A stretch of DNA of 64,000 bases from contig NZ_QOIL01000014.1 in NCBI RefSeq assembly GCF_003323745.1, positions 124,001 to 188,000 of the forward strand. Direction: 5' to 3'. Made by a program: the position numbers and the translations under genes. The stretch is from Sphaerisporangium album (GTDB lineage Bacteria; Actinomycetota; Actinomycetes; Streptosporangiales; Streptosporangiaceae). Below, piece by piece: positions 8,522 to 17,273 of this stretch. A model generated the notes under the pieces. That model was not told where the DNA came from. It saw nothing but the letters and a program-made list of their open reading frames with translations, and ran no database searches. The number at the start of each line of letters is the position of its first letter. The first letter of the stretch is position 1.

Positions 8522-8754
8522 GACGTCAGCCTACCGGCGGTGCAACTTAATGACGCCCCCGTGCGTTATGCGTAGGGTGGACCTAGGCGACTTTGCCGCG
8601 ATAATCGGGGGCTGACGGTGAGTAGGCAGCCAATGGAGTTGCGAGTCGGCGCGAAGGAGCACGGATGCCAGCGCAGCGAGCATACGGCCGGCGAGCATCG
8701 CAGCGAGCGGCAGCATAGGGCACAGCACAACCTAGAAGGGGACGGCCAACGCGC

Positions 8755-9579
8755 ATGAGCGTGATGAAGAGACTTTCGATGATCTTCAAGTCCAAGGCCA
8801 ACAAAGCCTTGGACAAGATGGAGGATCCGCGCGAGACCCTCGACTACTCCTATCAGCGGCAGCTTGAGCTTTTGCAGAAGGTGCGCCGGGGTGTCGCCGA
8901 CGTCGCCACCTCGCGCAAGCGGGTGGAGCTGCAGATCAACCAGATCCAGCAGCAGGCGAGCAAGCTGGAGGACCAGGGGCGCAAGGCCCTCAGCGTCGGC
9001 CGGGAGGACCTCGCGCGCGAGGCGTTGAGCCGCCGGTCCGCGCTGCAGACGCAGATCGCCGACCTGCAGGTGCAGCACAACAACCTCCAGGGCGAGGAAG
9101 AGAAGCTCACCCTCGCGAGCCAGCGCCTGCAGACCAAGGTCGACTCCTTCCGCCACCGCAAGGAGACCATCAAGGCCACCTACACGGCGGCCGAGGCGCA
9201 GACGCGCATCAACGAGGCGTTCTCCGGCATCTCCGAGGAGATGGGCGACGTGGGTCTGGCGATCCAGCGCGCCGAGGACAAGACCGCCCAGATGCAGGCA
9301 CGCGCCGGCGCGATCGACGAGCTGCTCGCCAGCGGCGCGCTGGACGACTTCAGCGGTCAGCGCGGCGACGACATCCAGGCCGAGCTGGACCGCATGGGCG
9401 GTGGCCGCGACGTCGAGCTGGAGCTCGCCCGCATGAAGGCCGAGCTGGGCCAGGGCCCCGCGCCGCGTGACGCGATCGAGGCCGGTCAGCAGGGGCAGCA
9501 GCAGGCTCCGCCGCAGCAGGCTCCCCACCAGCAGGCCCAGCCCACCCAGCAGTACCGTCAGCCGGGGGAGGGCCTGTGA
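8755..9579 (+). CDS. pspA: phage-shock protein A (PspA/IM30)
   Basis: PspA coats stressed membranes as an ESCRT-III-like coiled-coil polymer. The 274 residues begin with the amphipathic helix (MSVMKRLSMIFKSKANKALDKME). A long coiled coil follows (RETLDYSYQRQLELLQKVRR ... KVDSFRHRKETIKATYTAAEAQTRI). Actinobacterial copies often end, as here, in a Gln/Pro-rich tail (about residues 243-274). It leads a four-gene set and overlaps pspAA by the stop/start GTGA, so translation is coupled. No pspF-type activator is nearby. Confidence 0.95.
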   Translation: MSVMKRLSMIFKSKANKALDKMEDPRETLDYSYQRQLELLQKVRRGVADVATSRKRVELQINQIQQQASKLEDQGRKALSVGREDLAREALSRRSALQTQIADLQVQHNNLQGEEEKLTLASQRLQTKVDSFRHRKETIKATYTAAEAQTRINEAFSGISEEMGDVGLAIQRAEDKTAQMQARAGAIDELLASGALDDFSGQRGDDIQAELDRMGGGRDVELELARMKAELGQGPAPRDAIEAGQQGQQQAPPQQAPHQQAQPTQQYRQPGEGL

Positions 9580-9854
9580 TCGTCCGCATCATGGGGGAGG
9601 GGCAGGTCCAGATCGCCGAGGGCGACATCGACGTGCTCAACGCCCTGGACAGCGAGCTCGAGGCGGCGATCGAGACCGACGACGAGTCGCAGTTCCGGTC
9701 CAAGCTGCACGCGCTGCTCGACAAGGTGCGCCAGCTCGGCAAGCCGCTGCCGGACGACGCCCTTGAGCCGTCAGAGTTGATTTTGCCGCCGTCCGACGCT
9801 TCGATCGACGAAGTGAGGGGCATGCTTGGGGATTCTGGGCTAATCCCGGGATAG
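9576..9854 (+). CDS. pspAA: PspA-associated protein PspAA
   Basis: The 92-residue acidic protein starts MIVRIMGEGQVQIAEGDIDVLNALD, which is characteristic of the actinobacterial PspAA partner of PspA. It starts at GTG 9576, overlapping the pspA stop. There is no membrane segment or enzymatic motif. The family is known from its strict linkage to pspA and is thought to modulate it; its biochemical role is not established. The next gene follows after 9 bp. Confidence 0.85.
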   Translation: MIVRIMGEGQVQIAEGDIDVLNALDSELEAAIETDDESQFRSKLHALLDKVRQLGKPLPDDALEPSELILPPSDASIDEVRGMLGDSGLIPG

Positions 9855-9863
9855 CTTGGACAT

Positions 9864-10775
9864 ATGACTCAAACCCGGTACGCCCCCGACCGGGGACTGA
9901 CCGTGCGCATGGTCGTCACCATGTTCCTGCTCGGCCTGCTCTACGTCGCCTTCGTGGGTGTCCTGATCGCCATGGGGGTCCAGGCGATCGTCGTGCTCGT
10001 CCTCGCCGGTGGCCTCCTGCTGGTGCAGTACTTCCTGTCCGACAAGATCGCGCTGTTCGCGATGCACGGCAGGGAGGTCTCCCCGCAGGAGGCACCGGAG
10101 CTGCACGGGCTGATCGACCGGCTCAGCGCGATCTCCAACACCCCGAAGCCGAGGGTGGCCATCGCCGACAGCGACGTGCCGAACGCCTTCGCCACCGGCC
10201 GCGACCAGAAACACTCGGTCGTCTGCGTCACAACCGGCCTGCTGCGGCGGCTCGACCCGATCGAGCTCGAAGGCGTCATCGCGCACGAGATGTCCCACGT
10301 CGCCCACCGCGACGTCGCGGTCATGACCATCGCGTCCTTCCTCGGCATCGTCGCCGGCCTGATGACGCGGTTCGCCCTGTACACCGGGCTCGGCCGCGAC
10401 CGGGGCAACAACAACGGCCCGCCCATCGGGCTCATCATCATGCTGGTCTCGCTGGTGGTGTACGCGATCAGCTTCCTGCTCACCCGCGCGCTGTCGCGCT
10501 ACCGCGAGCTGTCGGCCGACCGGGCCGGCGCGCTGCTCACCCAGCGTCCCTCCGCGCTCGCCAGCGCCCTGGTCAAGGTCACCGGCGAGATGTCGCGCAT
10601 CCCGACCCGCGACCTGCGCGAGGCGCAGCCGTTCAACGCCTTCTTCTTCGCCCCCGCCCTGTCGGCCAAGGGCGCCCGGGCGGGCATCGCCACGCTGTTC
10701 GCCACCCACCCGCCGCTGGAGCGCCGGCTGGAGCAGCTCAGCGCCATCGCCGCCCAGCTCGGCAGAGGAGCCTGA
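9864..10775 (+). CDS. htpX: M48 membrane metalloprotease, HtpX-like
   Basis: The 303-residue protein has paired N-terminal membrane helices (about 15-35 and 40-58). The zinc motif HEMSH is at 141-145, and two more hydrophobic segments follow. The third zinc ligand is in YRELSADRAGALL. HtpX-type proteases degrade damaged membrane proteins with the active site on the cytosolic face. Here the gene sits inside the psp operon, consistent with envelope-stress quality control. The C-terminal ATHPPLERRLEQL motif is typical of M48B. Four bases separate it from pspAB. Confidence 0.93.
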   Translation: MTQTRYAPDRGLTVRMVVTMFLLGLLYVAFVGVLIAMGVQAIVVLVLAGGLLLVQYFLSDKIALFAMHGREVSPQEAPELHGLIDRLSAISNTPKPRVAIADSDVPNAFATGRDQKHSVVCVTTGLLRRLDPIELEGVIAHEMSHVAHRDVAVMTIASFLGIVAGLMTRFALYTGLGRDRGNNNGPPIGLIIMLVSLVVYAISFLLTRALSRYRELSADRAGALLTQRPSALASALVKVTGEMSRIPTRDLREAQPFNAFFFAPALSAKGARAGIATLFATHPPLERRLEQLSAIAAQLGRGA

Positions 10776-10779
10776 TCCG

Positions 10780-11340
10780 ATGGGCTGGCTGGACGCGCTG
10801 CTCGGGCGCAGCAAGCCCGTGAAACCCGATCTTGACGCGCTGTTCGCGCTGCCCTCCGCGGCCGTGACCCTCCAGGCCGCCACGGGGGCCACCCCCACGG
10901 GCCTCGGCTCGGTCTGCTTCCGCGCGGCCGAGGGCGGGGCCTTCGCCACCCTCCAGCAGGACATCAAGGCCCTGCTCGGCGAGTCCGAGGTCGAGCAGTC
11001 CCAGGACTCCTACGGGTACACCTGGCTGCTCGCGCGCAGGCCGCCCGACGACCTCGCCGCCCTGGTGACCGACCTCCACGGCATCAACTCCTCGCTGGAG
11101 TCGGCGGGTTTCGGTCCCTCGCTGCTGTGCTCGATGGTCGCCTTCACCGACCCCTCCGGGCAGCGCCTCGCCATCGTCTACCTGTACAAACAGGGCACCT
11201 TCTACCCGTTCGCCCCCCTCGCCGGCGAGCGCAGGGACAACGCGCTGGAACTCCAGGTCCGCGCGGCAATCTCCGGCGACCTCAAAATCGAACCGGACCT
11301 CTCCCGCTGGTTTCCCCTCTGGGGCGCGCCAGGGTTGTAA
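10780..11340 (+). CDS. pspAB: PspA-associated protein PspAB
   Basis: The 186-residue soluble protein starts MGWLDALLGRSKPVKPDLDALFALPSA. It contains the conserved YGYTWLLARRPPDDLAALVTDLH and VYLYKQGTFYPFAPL segments that I recognise from actinobacterial PspAB proteins. Function is unknown beyond association with pspA and htpX. It closes the four-gene operon, and 87 bp separate it from the next gene. No terminator is obvious, so read-through to the lipid synthase gene is possible. Confidence 0.82.
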   Translation: MGWLDALLGRSKPVKPDLDALFALPSAAVTLQAATGATPTGLGSVCFRAAEGGAFATLQQDIKALLGESEVEQSQDSYGYTWLLARRPPDDLAALVTDLHGINSSLESAGFGPSLLCSMVAFTDPSGQRLAIVYLYKQGTFYPFAPLAGERRDNALELQVRAAISGDLKIEPDLSRWFPLWGAPGL

Positions 11341-11427
11341 AGGGAGATCAGTCGCCCGTTCCCGGCCTTAGATAGGTGGATCAAGGGGTATACCTGCGGC
11401 GATTCAGCCATCGCCGGGGGGATACAG

Positions 11428-13203
11428 GTGGCAGTGACCGAGCAGGGCCGTGTCAGTGCGGCGGTACGGGCGGGTGCGGGGGACGGGTTCCGGGGGCTGG
11501 TGCCGCGGGTGCTGTCGGTGTGCATGGCCGTCGCCGCCCTGTACTCCGCGGCCATCGCGATCGCCGGACCGCTGCGCAGCACGCTCGGACCGGTCACCGG
11601 CCTCATCGAGACCGCGGTCTTCCCCGTGGAGCCGAACCTCGGGTACGCCGTGTTCCTGGGCATCCTCGCCGGAGCCCTGGCCCGCCGCAAGCGCGCCGCG
11701 TACGGCGTCGTCGTGGTCATCTTCGTGCTGCTGGTGCTGGGCAACCTCGCGGTCGTGCTGTCCTCGTCCCTGATGCCCGACCTCGTGGACGAGTTCTCCC
11801 TCACCGGCCAGGTCGTCGCCGCCGAGGTGAACCTCGTGGTGTCGGCCGTCATCCTCGGCGTGCTCGCGGCGGCGCACGACGAGTTCTTCGCCCCCACCCG
11901 GCGCGCGTCCTTCAGGAAGGCCCTGCTCACGCTGGCGTCGCTGCTGGGCGTCTCGTTCGCCGTCGGGTACACGCTGGTGACGCTCTTCCCGGGCACGCTC
12001 AAGCCGGGCGACCACCTTCCCTGGACGTTGGAGCACACCCTGGGCGGGGTCGTCACCCTCGACTTCTACCGCGCCGGACGCCCGCCCTCGTGGGTCAACC
12101 TGGTGATCGGCCTGCTCAGCGCGGCCGCGGTGCTGGTCGCGTTCGCCGTGCTGTTCCGGTCGCAGCGGGCCAGGGCCGAGCTGCCCGCCGAGAGCGAGGA
12201 GCGCGTCAGGGCGCTGCTGCGGGCGTACGGCTCGCGCGACTCGCTCGGCTACTTCGCCACCCGCCGCGACCGCGCCGTCATCTTCTCGCCCAGCGGCAAG
12301 GCGGCCGTCTCCTACCGGGTGGTCGCCGGGGTGTGCCTGGCCGGGGGAGACCCGATCGGCGATGTCGAGGCGTGGGGGCACGCGATCCGGGCGTGGATGG
12401 ACGAGGCCCAGCGCTACGGCTGGGCGCCCGCGGCGATCGGCCCCAGCGAGGCCGCCGCCCACGCCTACGCGCGGGCCGGGCTGCGGGTGCTGGAGCTCGG
12501 CGACGAGGCCGTCATCGAGGTCGCGGCGTTCGGGCTGGAGGGCCGCGAGATGCGCGGGGTGCGCCAGGCCGTGAACCGGGTGCGGCGCGCGGGCTTCACG
12601 CTGCGGGTCCGCCGGCACGCCGACCTGACGCCCGAGGAGATGCGTCAGGTGATCGACCGCGCGGCCGCCTGGCGCGACACTCACGCCGAACGCGGCTTCT
12701 CGATGGCACTCGGGCGGCTCGGCGACCCGGCGGACGGCGCGTGCGTGCTGGTCGAGGCCAGGGACGCCGAGGGACGTCTCGCCGCGATGCTGTCGTTCGT
12801 GCCGTGGGGCGAGGACGGGCTGTCGCTGGACCTGATGCGCCGCGACCGCGGCTCCGACAACGGGCTCATGGAGTTCATGGTCGCCGGGCTGGTCGCCGAG
12901 GCGGAGTCGCTGGGCGTCAAGCAGATCTCGCTCAACTTCGCCATGTTCCGGTCGGTGTTCGAGGGCGGGGCGCGGCTCGGCGCGGGGCCGGTGCTGCGGC
13001 TGTGGCGCTGCACCCTGCTGTTCTTGTCGCGGTGGTGGCAGCTCGAGTCGCTCTACCGGGCGAACGCCAAGTACCACCCGGTGTGGACGCCACGCTTCAT
13101 CGCCTTCGAGGACACCCGTGACCTGCCCAAGGTCGGCCTGGCCTCCGTGATCGCCGAGGGCTTCCTGGCCGTCCCACGCGTCTTCGGCCCGCGCCGCTCC
13201 TGA
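11428..13203 (+). CDS. MprF-like phosphatidylglycerol lysyltransferase domain protein (DUF2156)
   Basis: The N-terminal ~260 residues hold six or seven membrane helices. The C-terminal ~330 residues are a cytosolic DUF2156 dual-GNAT domain. Typical motifs are RAYGSRDSLGYFATRRDRAVIFS, GDPIGDVEAWGHAIRAWMDEA, ERGFSMALGRLGDP and DNGLMEFMVAGLVAEAESLG. The family transfers aminoacyl groups from charged tRNA to phosphatidylglycerol, reducing the negative charge of the membrane. Unlike mycobacterial LysX, no lysyl-tRNA synthetase is fused. The GTG at 11428 has a GGGGG ribosome-binding site. Lys versus Ala specificity is not readable. The location after the psp operon fits an envelope-stress theme. 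Confidence 0.88.
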   Translation: MAVTEQGRVSAAVRAGAGDGFRGLVPRVLSVCMAVAALYSAAIAIAGPLRSTLGPVTGLIETAVFPVEPNLGYAVFLGILAGALARRKRAAYGVVVVIFVLLVLGNLAVVLSSSLMPDLVDEFSLTGQVVAAEVNLVVSAVILGVLAAAHDEFFAPTRRASFRKALLTLASLLGVSFAVGYTLVTLFPGTLKPGDHLPWTLEHTLGGVVTLDFYRAGRPPSWVNLVIGLLSAAAVLVAFAVLFRSQRARAELPAESEERVRALLRAYGSRDSLGYFATRRDRAVIFSPSGKAAVSYRVVAGVCLAGGDPIGDVEAWGHAIRAWMDEAQRYGWAPAAIGPSEAAAHAYARAGLRVLELGDEAVIEVAAFGLEGREMRGVRQAVNRVRRAGFTLRVRRHADLTPEEMRQVIDRAAAWRDTHAERGFSMALGRLGDPADGACVLVEARDAEGRLAAMLSFVPWGEDGLSLDLMRRDRGSDNGLMEFMVAGLVAEAESLGVKQISLNFAMFRSVFEGGARLGAGPVLRLWRCTLLFLSRWWQLESLYRANAKYHPVWTPRFIAFEDTRDLPKVGLASVIAEGFLAVPRVFGPRRS

Positions 13204-13256
13204 GGCCGGACGGGCGCGCGGAGCCGGACGAGGGCGTCGAGGCCGGACGGGCGCGC
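13202..13256 (+). repeat. 18-bp direct repeat in a short intergenic space
   Basis: GAGGCCGGACGGGCGCGC occurs at 13202-13219 and again at 13239-13256. A partial copy lies between them. It is in the 180-bp gap between the lysyl-lipid synthase and the SIMPL protein. No coding or terminator role is clear. Confidence 0.5.
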
Positions 13257-13383
13257 CCGGCCGGGTCTGGTCTCGGGGCGCGATCCGCCCGGCCTGGCCT
13301 GGGGCTGCGGCGGCCCTGGGATTGGTCAAGTTCCCGCCGCGTGCGGAGGCGGCGCGCCGGAGCGGCGCGCCCTTGGTGGTGCC

Positions 13384-14130
13384 ATGTGCTTCATGACTGT
13401 GCTCGTGATGCTCGTGACCCGCGTGACCAGACTGAGTGTCGTGCTGGCGGCCGCCGGCGCCGTCTTCGCGGGGGCGCAGGCGGCGCACGCGGCTCCCGGC
13501 CCCGCCGCTTCGACGGCCCCCGCGGCGTCCGCCGCCGGTGAACCCGCCGAGGTGGGCGTCGTGGGCCGGGGGAGCGTCCAGGCCACGCCGGACCTGATGC
13601 GGGTCAACGTCGGCGTGGAGTTGCGACGGGACAAGGCCGGCGCGGCGTTCGCGGCCGTGAAGGAGGGCGCCGCCAAGCTCACCGACGCCCTCCTCGCCGC
13701 GGGCGTGGCCCCGCGGGACGTGCGGACCAACGACCTGTCCCTCGGCGCGGAGTACCAGAAGTACCCGAAGTTGGTCGGGTACCGCGCCTCGCAGGGCATG
13801 GAGGCGCTGGTCCGCGACCTGTCGAAGGCCGACGCCGTCATCGACGCCGTGGCCGCCGCGGGCGAGGAGGTGCGGCTGAGCGGGGTCTCCTTCGAGATCT
13901 CCCGGTCCCAGGCCCTGCTCAAGGAGGCCCGCGCGGCCGCCTACCGCGACGCGCAGGCCAAGGCCGAGCAGTACGCCGCCCTGACCGGCAGACGCGTCGG
14001 CCGCGTCATGAAGCTGGAGGAGGAGGGCGACAGCGGCCCTCCGCGCTTCACGATGGCCGAGAAGTCCTCCATCAGCCCCGGTCAGGGCACGGTGACCATC
14101 ATCGTCCGGGCGATCTACGAGCTCGTGTGA
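13384..14130 (+). CDS. secreted SIMPL domain (DUF541) protein
   Basis: The 248-residue protein has an N-terminal export signal (hydrophobic core VVLAAAGAVFAGAQAAHA, likely cleaved after AHA). An Ala/Pro linker and a SIMPL domain from about residue 55 follow (GVVGRGSVQATPDLMRVNVGVEL, VAPRDVRTNDLSLGAEYQ, RDAQAKAEQYAALTGRRVGRV). SIMPL proteins are exported and form ring or coat assemblies; their general role is unclear. Start choice is uncertain: ATG 13384 is followed by further Met/Val codons up to 13423. It converges with nadA, with only 9 bp between the ends. Confidence 0.88.
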   Translation: MCFMTVLVMLVTRVTRLSVVLAAAGAVFAGAQAAHAAPGPAASTAPAASAAGEPAEVGVVGRGSVQATPDLMRVNVGVELRRDKAGAAFAAVKEGAAKLTDALLAAGVAPRDVRTNDLSLGAEYQKYPKLVGYRASQGMEALVRDLSKADAVIDAVAAAGEEVRLSGVSFEISRSQALLKEARAAAYRDAQAKAEQYAALTGRRVGRVMKLEEEGDSGPPRFTMAEKSSISPGQGTVTIIVRAIYELV

Positions 14131-14139
14131 CCCGCCCGG

Positions 14140-15300
14140 TCAGGGGAGTGCGAGCATGCGGTCGAGGGCGAGCTTGGCCCAGTACGTCGTCTCCGGGTCC
14201 ACGGTGATCTGGTTGACGACCTGGCCCTCGACCAGGGACTCCAGCGCCCAGACCAGGTGCGGCAGGTCGATGCGGTTCATCGTCGAGCAGTAGCACACCG
14301 TGCGGTCCAGGAAGGTCACGGTCTTGTCGGGGTGCTCGGCCGCGAGCCGCTTGACCAGGTTGAGCTCGGTGCCGACCGCCCACGCCGACCCGGCCGGGGC
14401 CTTCTCCAGCGTCTTGATGATGTACTCGGTCGACCCGACGTGGTCGGCCTTGGTGACCACCTCGTGCCGGCACTCCGGGTGGACCAGCACGTTGACGCCG
14501 GGGATGCGCGTCCGCACGTCGTCCACGCACTGCTCGGTGAACCGCCCGTGCACCGAGCAGTGCCCGCGCCAGAGGATCATCTTGGCGTCCCTGAGCTGCT
14601 GATCGGTGAGGCCGCCGTTCGGGCGGTGCGGGTTGTAGACGACGCAGTCGTCCAGCGAGAGGCCCATCTCCAGGACGGCCGTGTTGCGCCCGAGGTGCTG
14701 GTCGGGCAGGAACAGCACCTTCCTGTCGTCCCCCTGCTCGAAGGCCCAGGTGAGCGCGCGCCGCGCGTTGGAGGACGTGCACACGGCGCCGCCCTTGCGC
14801 CCGCAGAACGCCTTGATGTCGGCCGAGGAGTTCATGTACGTGATCGGGACGGTGACGTCCGCGAGCCCGAGATCGGACAGGACGTCCCAGGCCTCCTCGA
14901 CCTGGTCGAACGTCGCCATGTCGGCCATGGAGCACCCGGCGGCCATGTCGGGGAGGATCACCCGCTGGTCGTCGCCTGTCAGGATGTCCGCCGACTCGGC
15001 CATGAAGTGGACGCCGCAGAAGACGATGTACTCGGCCTCGGGACGGGCGGCCGCCTCCCTGGCCAGCTTGAAGGAGTCGCCGGTCACGTCGGCGAACCGG
15101 ATGACCTCGTCGCGCTGGTAGTGGTGGCCGAGCACGAACAGCCGGTCGCCCAGGGCGGCCTTGGCCTTCACCGCGCGCGCCACGAGATCGGGATCGGACG
15201 CCGGGGGCAGCTCGCCGGGACAGTCGACGCCGCGCTCGCTGTGCGGGTCGGTGCCCTGGCCGAGGACGAAGAGAGGGATCCCGGTGTCGAGAGTTGTCAC
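14140..15300 (-). CDS. nadA: quinolinate synthase
   Basis: NadA condenses iminoaspartate with dihydroxyacetone phosphate to quinolinate for NAD synthesis, using a [4Fe-4S] cluster. Conserved blocks are LGHHYQRDEVIRFADVTGDSFKLA, IVFCGVHFMAESADIL, AAGCSMADMA, CTSSNARRAL and CYCSTMNRIDLPHLVW, which supply the cluster cysteines. I start it at GTG 15300 (VTTLDTGIPLFVLGQG) because GAGG lies nine bases upstream and the N-terminus matches actinobacterial NadA. ATG 15315 is the alternative. nadB and nadC are not adjacent. It is divergent from the Fe-S carrier gene, which could serve its cluster. Confidence 0.95.
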   Translation of the reverse strand: MTTLDTGIPLFVLGQGTDPHSERGVDCPGELPPASDPDLVARAVKAKAALGDRLFVLGHHYQRDEVIRFADVTGDSFKLAREAAARPEAEYIVFCGVHFMAESADILTGDDQRVILPDMAAGCSMADMATFDQVEEAWDVLSDLGLADVTVPITYMNSSADIKAFCGRKGGAVCTSSNARRALTWAFEQGDDRKVLFLPDQHLGRNTAVLEMGLSLDDCVVYNPHRPNGGLTDQQLRDAKMILWRGHCSVHGRFTEQCVDDVRTRIPGVNVLVHPECRHEVVTKADHVGSTEYIIKTLEKAPAGSAWAVGTELNLVKRLAAEHPDKTVTFLDRTVCYCSTMNRIDLPHLVWALESLVEGQVVNQITVDPETTYWAKLALDRMLALP

Positions 15301-15326
15301 GGCTGTACACCTCATGTGGGGACTTA

Positions 15327-15341
15327 TCGTCTAGTTGACGA
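15327..15341. promoter_or_regulatory. candidate operator upstream of nadA
   Basis: The inverted repeat TCGTC-N5-GACGA lies 27 bp upstream of the nadA start in the nadA/erpA divergent gap. NAD genes are often repressed by NrtR- or NadR-type proteins through palindromes in this position. The arms are short and no regulator gene is adjacent, so this is suggestive only. Confidence 0.25.
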
Positions 15342-15507
15342 CTAATCATGACACATGGCGGCGTCCCGGTATTCCCGAGGGGTGGGGAGTTCGGAGCGCG
15401 AGACAGGAATGTGTAGTGGTCCCCCGGTGTTGGTAGCGTCTGAGTGAGACCTCAGAACAAGGCCACCGTCCCCCCAGGGGGCGTTGGGGCAGACGGGGAG
15501 TCAACAG

Positions 15508-15861
15508 ATGACGGTTGAGAGCAGCGAGACCACGCAGCAGGGCTTGGTCCTGACCGACGCGGCCGCGGCCAAGGTGCGCAGCCTGCTGGAACAGCAGGGT
15601 GAGGAGGGCCTCCAGCTCCGTGTCGCGGTGCAGCCGGGCGGCTGCTCCGGCCTGCGCTATCAGCTCTTCTTCGACGACCGTTCGATGGACGGGGACGTCG
15701 TCTCCGACTTCGGCGGCGTCAGTGTCGTCACCGACCGCATGAGCGCTCCGTACCTCATGGGCGCCACGGTCGACTTCGTCGACACGATCGAGAAGCAGGG
15801 CTTCACGATCGACAACCCGAACGCCACGGGTTCCTGCGCCTGCGGCGACTCGTTCAACTAG
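15508..15861 (+). CDS. erpA: ErpA/HesB-type iron-sulfur cluster insertion protein
   Basis: The 117-residue A-type carrier delivers Fe-S clusters to apoproteins. The three ligand cysteines are present: GGCSGLRYQ in the middle and CACGDSF at the C-terminus. The ATG at 15508 follows GGGGAG by eight bases; the frame upstream to 15484 lacks a site. It is divergent from nadA, an Fe-S enzyme, which makes a functional link plausible. A GC-rich hairpin about 18 bp past the stop is a likely terminator. Confidence 0.95.
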   Translation: MTVESSETTQQGLVLTDAAAAKVRSLLEQQGEEGLQLRVAVQPGGCSGLRYQLFFDDRSMDGDVVSDFGGVSVVTDRMSAPYLMGATVDFVDTIEKQGFTIDNPNATGSCACGDSFN

Positions 15862-15878
15862 GCAACGGGCCGCCACCA

Positions 15879-15908
15879 CCCCGCCCGCAGGTTCGACGCC
15901 GGGCGGGG
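15879..15908 (+). terminator. hairpin after erpA
   Basis: CCCCGCCCG (15879-15887) pairs perfectly with CGGGCGGGG (15900-15908) across a 12-nt loop. It sits 18 bp beyond the erpA stop and is followed by TTC rather than a long U run. Terminators without U-tails are common in actinomycetes. Confidence 0.55.
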
Positions 15909-16281
15909 TTCAGGCATGCCCGGGGGTTCGCGTCCCGCATGCCTGCTCGCATCACACCCCGAGGACGGCGAGCCGAGCGTGCCCGGGGCCGGCGAGGCGG
16001 ACGTGCCCGAGGCCCGGCGAGCGCCCGGCGAGGCCACCCCACCCGGGACGGGCGCGAGGTCGCTCCGTACTTCTGGGAGCTCTAGGGGTCGCCACGTCCC
16101 CGCAGGTGACCAATGCCACAACTTCGGCGCGAGCCGCCGGGGACGGGCCGATCAAGATCGCCGGCGGCACGGTCGTATCGCTATGGCCGGTGTTTCCGTG
16201 TCATATTCTTGGCGGGCTCAACGAGGCTGACCGACGCCGACCGTGGCCGACGGCCGTGGCTGACAACGAGGAGAGCGACCC
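15909..16281. other. intergenic region upstream of the PfkB kinase
   Basis: About 370 bp separate the erpA hairpin from the kinase gene. The first half is very GC-rich with repeated GGCGAG/CCCGG words and no convincing reading frame. The second half is less GC-rich (CGGTCGTATCGC ... GTGTCATATTCTTGG) and is the likely promoter and leader of the kinase gene. No RNA element was recognised. Confidence 0.5.
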
Positions 16282-17268
16282 GTGCGCATCGCCGTCACCG
16301 GCTCCATCGCGACCGACCATCTGATGACGTTCCCGGGCAGCTTCGGCGAACAGCTCATCGCCGAGCAGCTCGACCGCGTCTCACTGTCCTTCCTCGTCGA
16401 CGATCTGCAGATCCGGCGTGGCGGTGCGGCGGCCAACATCGCGTTCGGCATGGGCTGCCTGGGCCAGAAGCCGATCCTGGTGGGCGCGGTGGGCGACGAC
16501 TTCGCCGACTACCGCTCCTGGCTGGAGCGCCACGGCGTCGACTGCCACTCGGTGCACGTCTCCGAGACGCGCCACACGGCCCGGTTCCTGTGCACCACCG
16601 ACGAGCACCACAACCAGATCGCGTCCTTCTACACCGGCGCGATGGCCGAGGCGCGCGAGATCGAGCTCAAGCCCGTCGCCGACCGCGTGGACGGCCTCGA
16701 CCTGGTGCTGATCAGCCCGAACGACCCCGACGCGATGTTCCGGCACACCGAGGAGTGCCGCCGGCGCGGCATCCCCTTCGGGGCCGACCCCTCCCAGCAG
16801 CTCGCCCGCATGGGCGGCGACGAGATCAAGTCGCTGATCGAGGGCGCGGCCTACCTCTTCACCAACGACTACGAGAAGGCCCTGGTCGAGCAGAAGACCG
16901 GCTGGTCGGACGAAGAGGTGCTGGACCGGGTCGGCGTACGGGTCACCACCCTCGGCCCGAAGGGCGCGCGCATCGACCGCAAGGGCGAGCCGTCCATCCA
17001 CGTCCCCCCGGCCCCCGAGCAGGGCAAGGTCGACCCGACCGGCGTCGGCGACGCCTTCCGCGCGGGCTTCCTGTCGGCCCTCGCCTGGGGCGTGTCGCCG
17101 GAGCGCTGCGGCCAGGTGGGCAACCTCGTCGCCACCCACGTGCTCGAAGAGGTCGGCGGCCAGGAGTACAAGCTCGGCAAGCAGGGCTTCCTGGACCGCT
17201 TCTCGGCGTCCTACGGCACCGAGGCCGCCGCCGAGATCGCCCCGCACCTGAACTGCCACTACGCCTGA
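16282..17268 (+). CDS. adoK: PfkB-family carbohydrate/nucleoside kinase, probable adenosine kinase
   Basis: The 328-residue ribokinase-fold enzyme starts IAVTGSIATDHLMTFPG. It carries the glycine pair RRGGAAANIAFGMGCLG and the catalytic anion hole DPTGVGDAFRAGFL. The sequence resembles, from memory, M. tuberculosis Rv2202c, the unusual bacterial adenosine kinase also called cbhK, along most of its length. The reaction would be ATP-dependent phosphorylation of adenosine (or a sugar). A GAGGAG site lies upstream of GTG 16282. It converges on tusA across a strongly structured intergenic region. Confidence 0.88.
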   Translation: MRIAVTGSIATDHLMTFPGSFGEQLIAEQLDRVSLSFLVDDLQIRRGGAAANIAFGMGCLGQKPILVGAVGDDFADYRSWLERHGVDCHSVHVSETRHTARFLCTTDEHHNQIASFYTGAMAEAREIELKPVADRVDGLDLVLISPNDPDAMFRHTEECRRRGIPFGADPSQQLARMGGDEIKSLIEGAAYLFTNDYEKALVEQKTGWSDEEVLDRVGVRVTTLGPKGARIDRKGEPSIHVPPAPEQGKVDPTGVGDAFRAGFLSALAWGVSPERCGQVGNLVATHVLEEVGGQEYKLGKQGFLDRFSASYGTEAAAEIAPHLNCHYA

Positions 17269-17273
17269 CCTTT

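Noticed and set aside
11404-13488. 694-codon open frame on the - strand
   Set aside because: Antisense to the lysyl-lipid synthase; product is Arg/Gly/His-rich with no recognisable domain.
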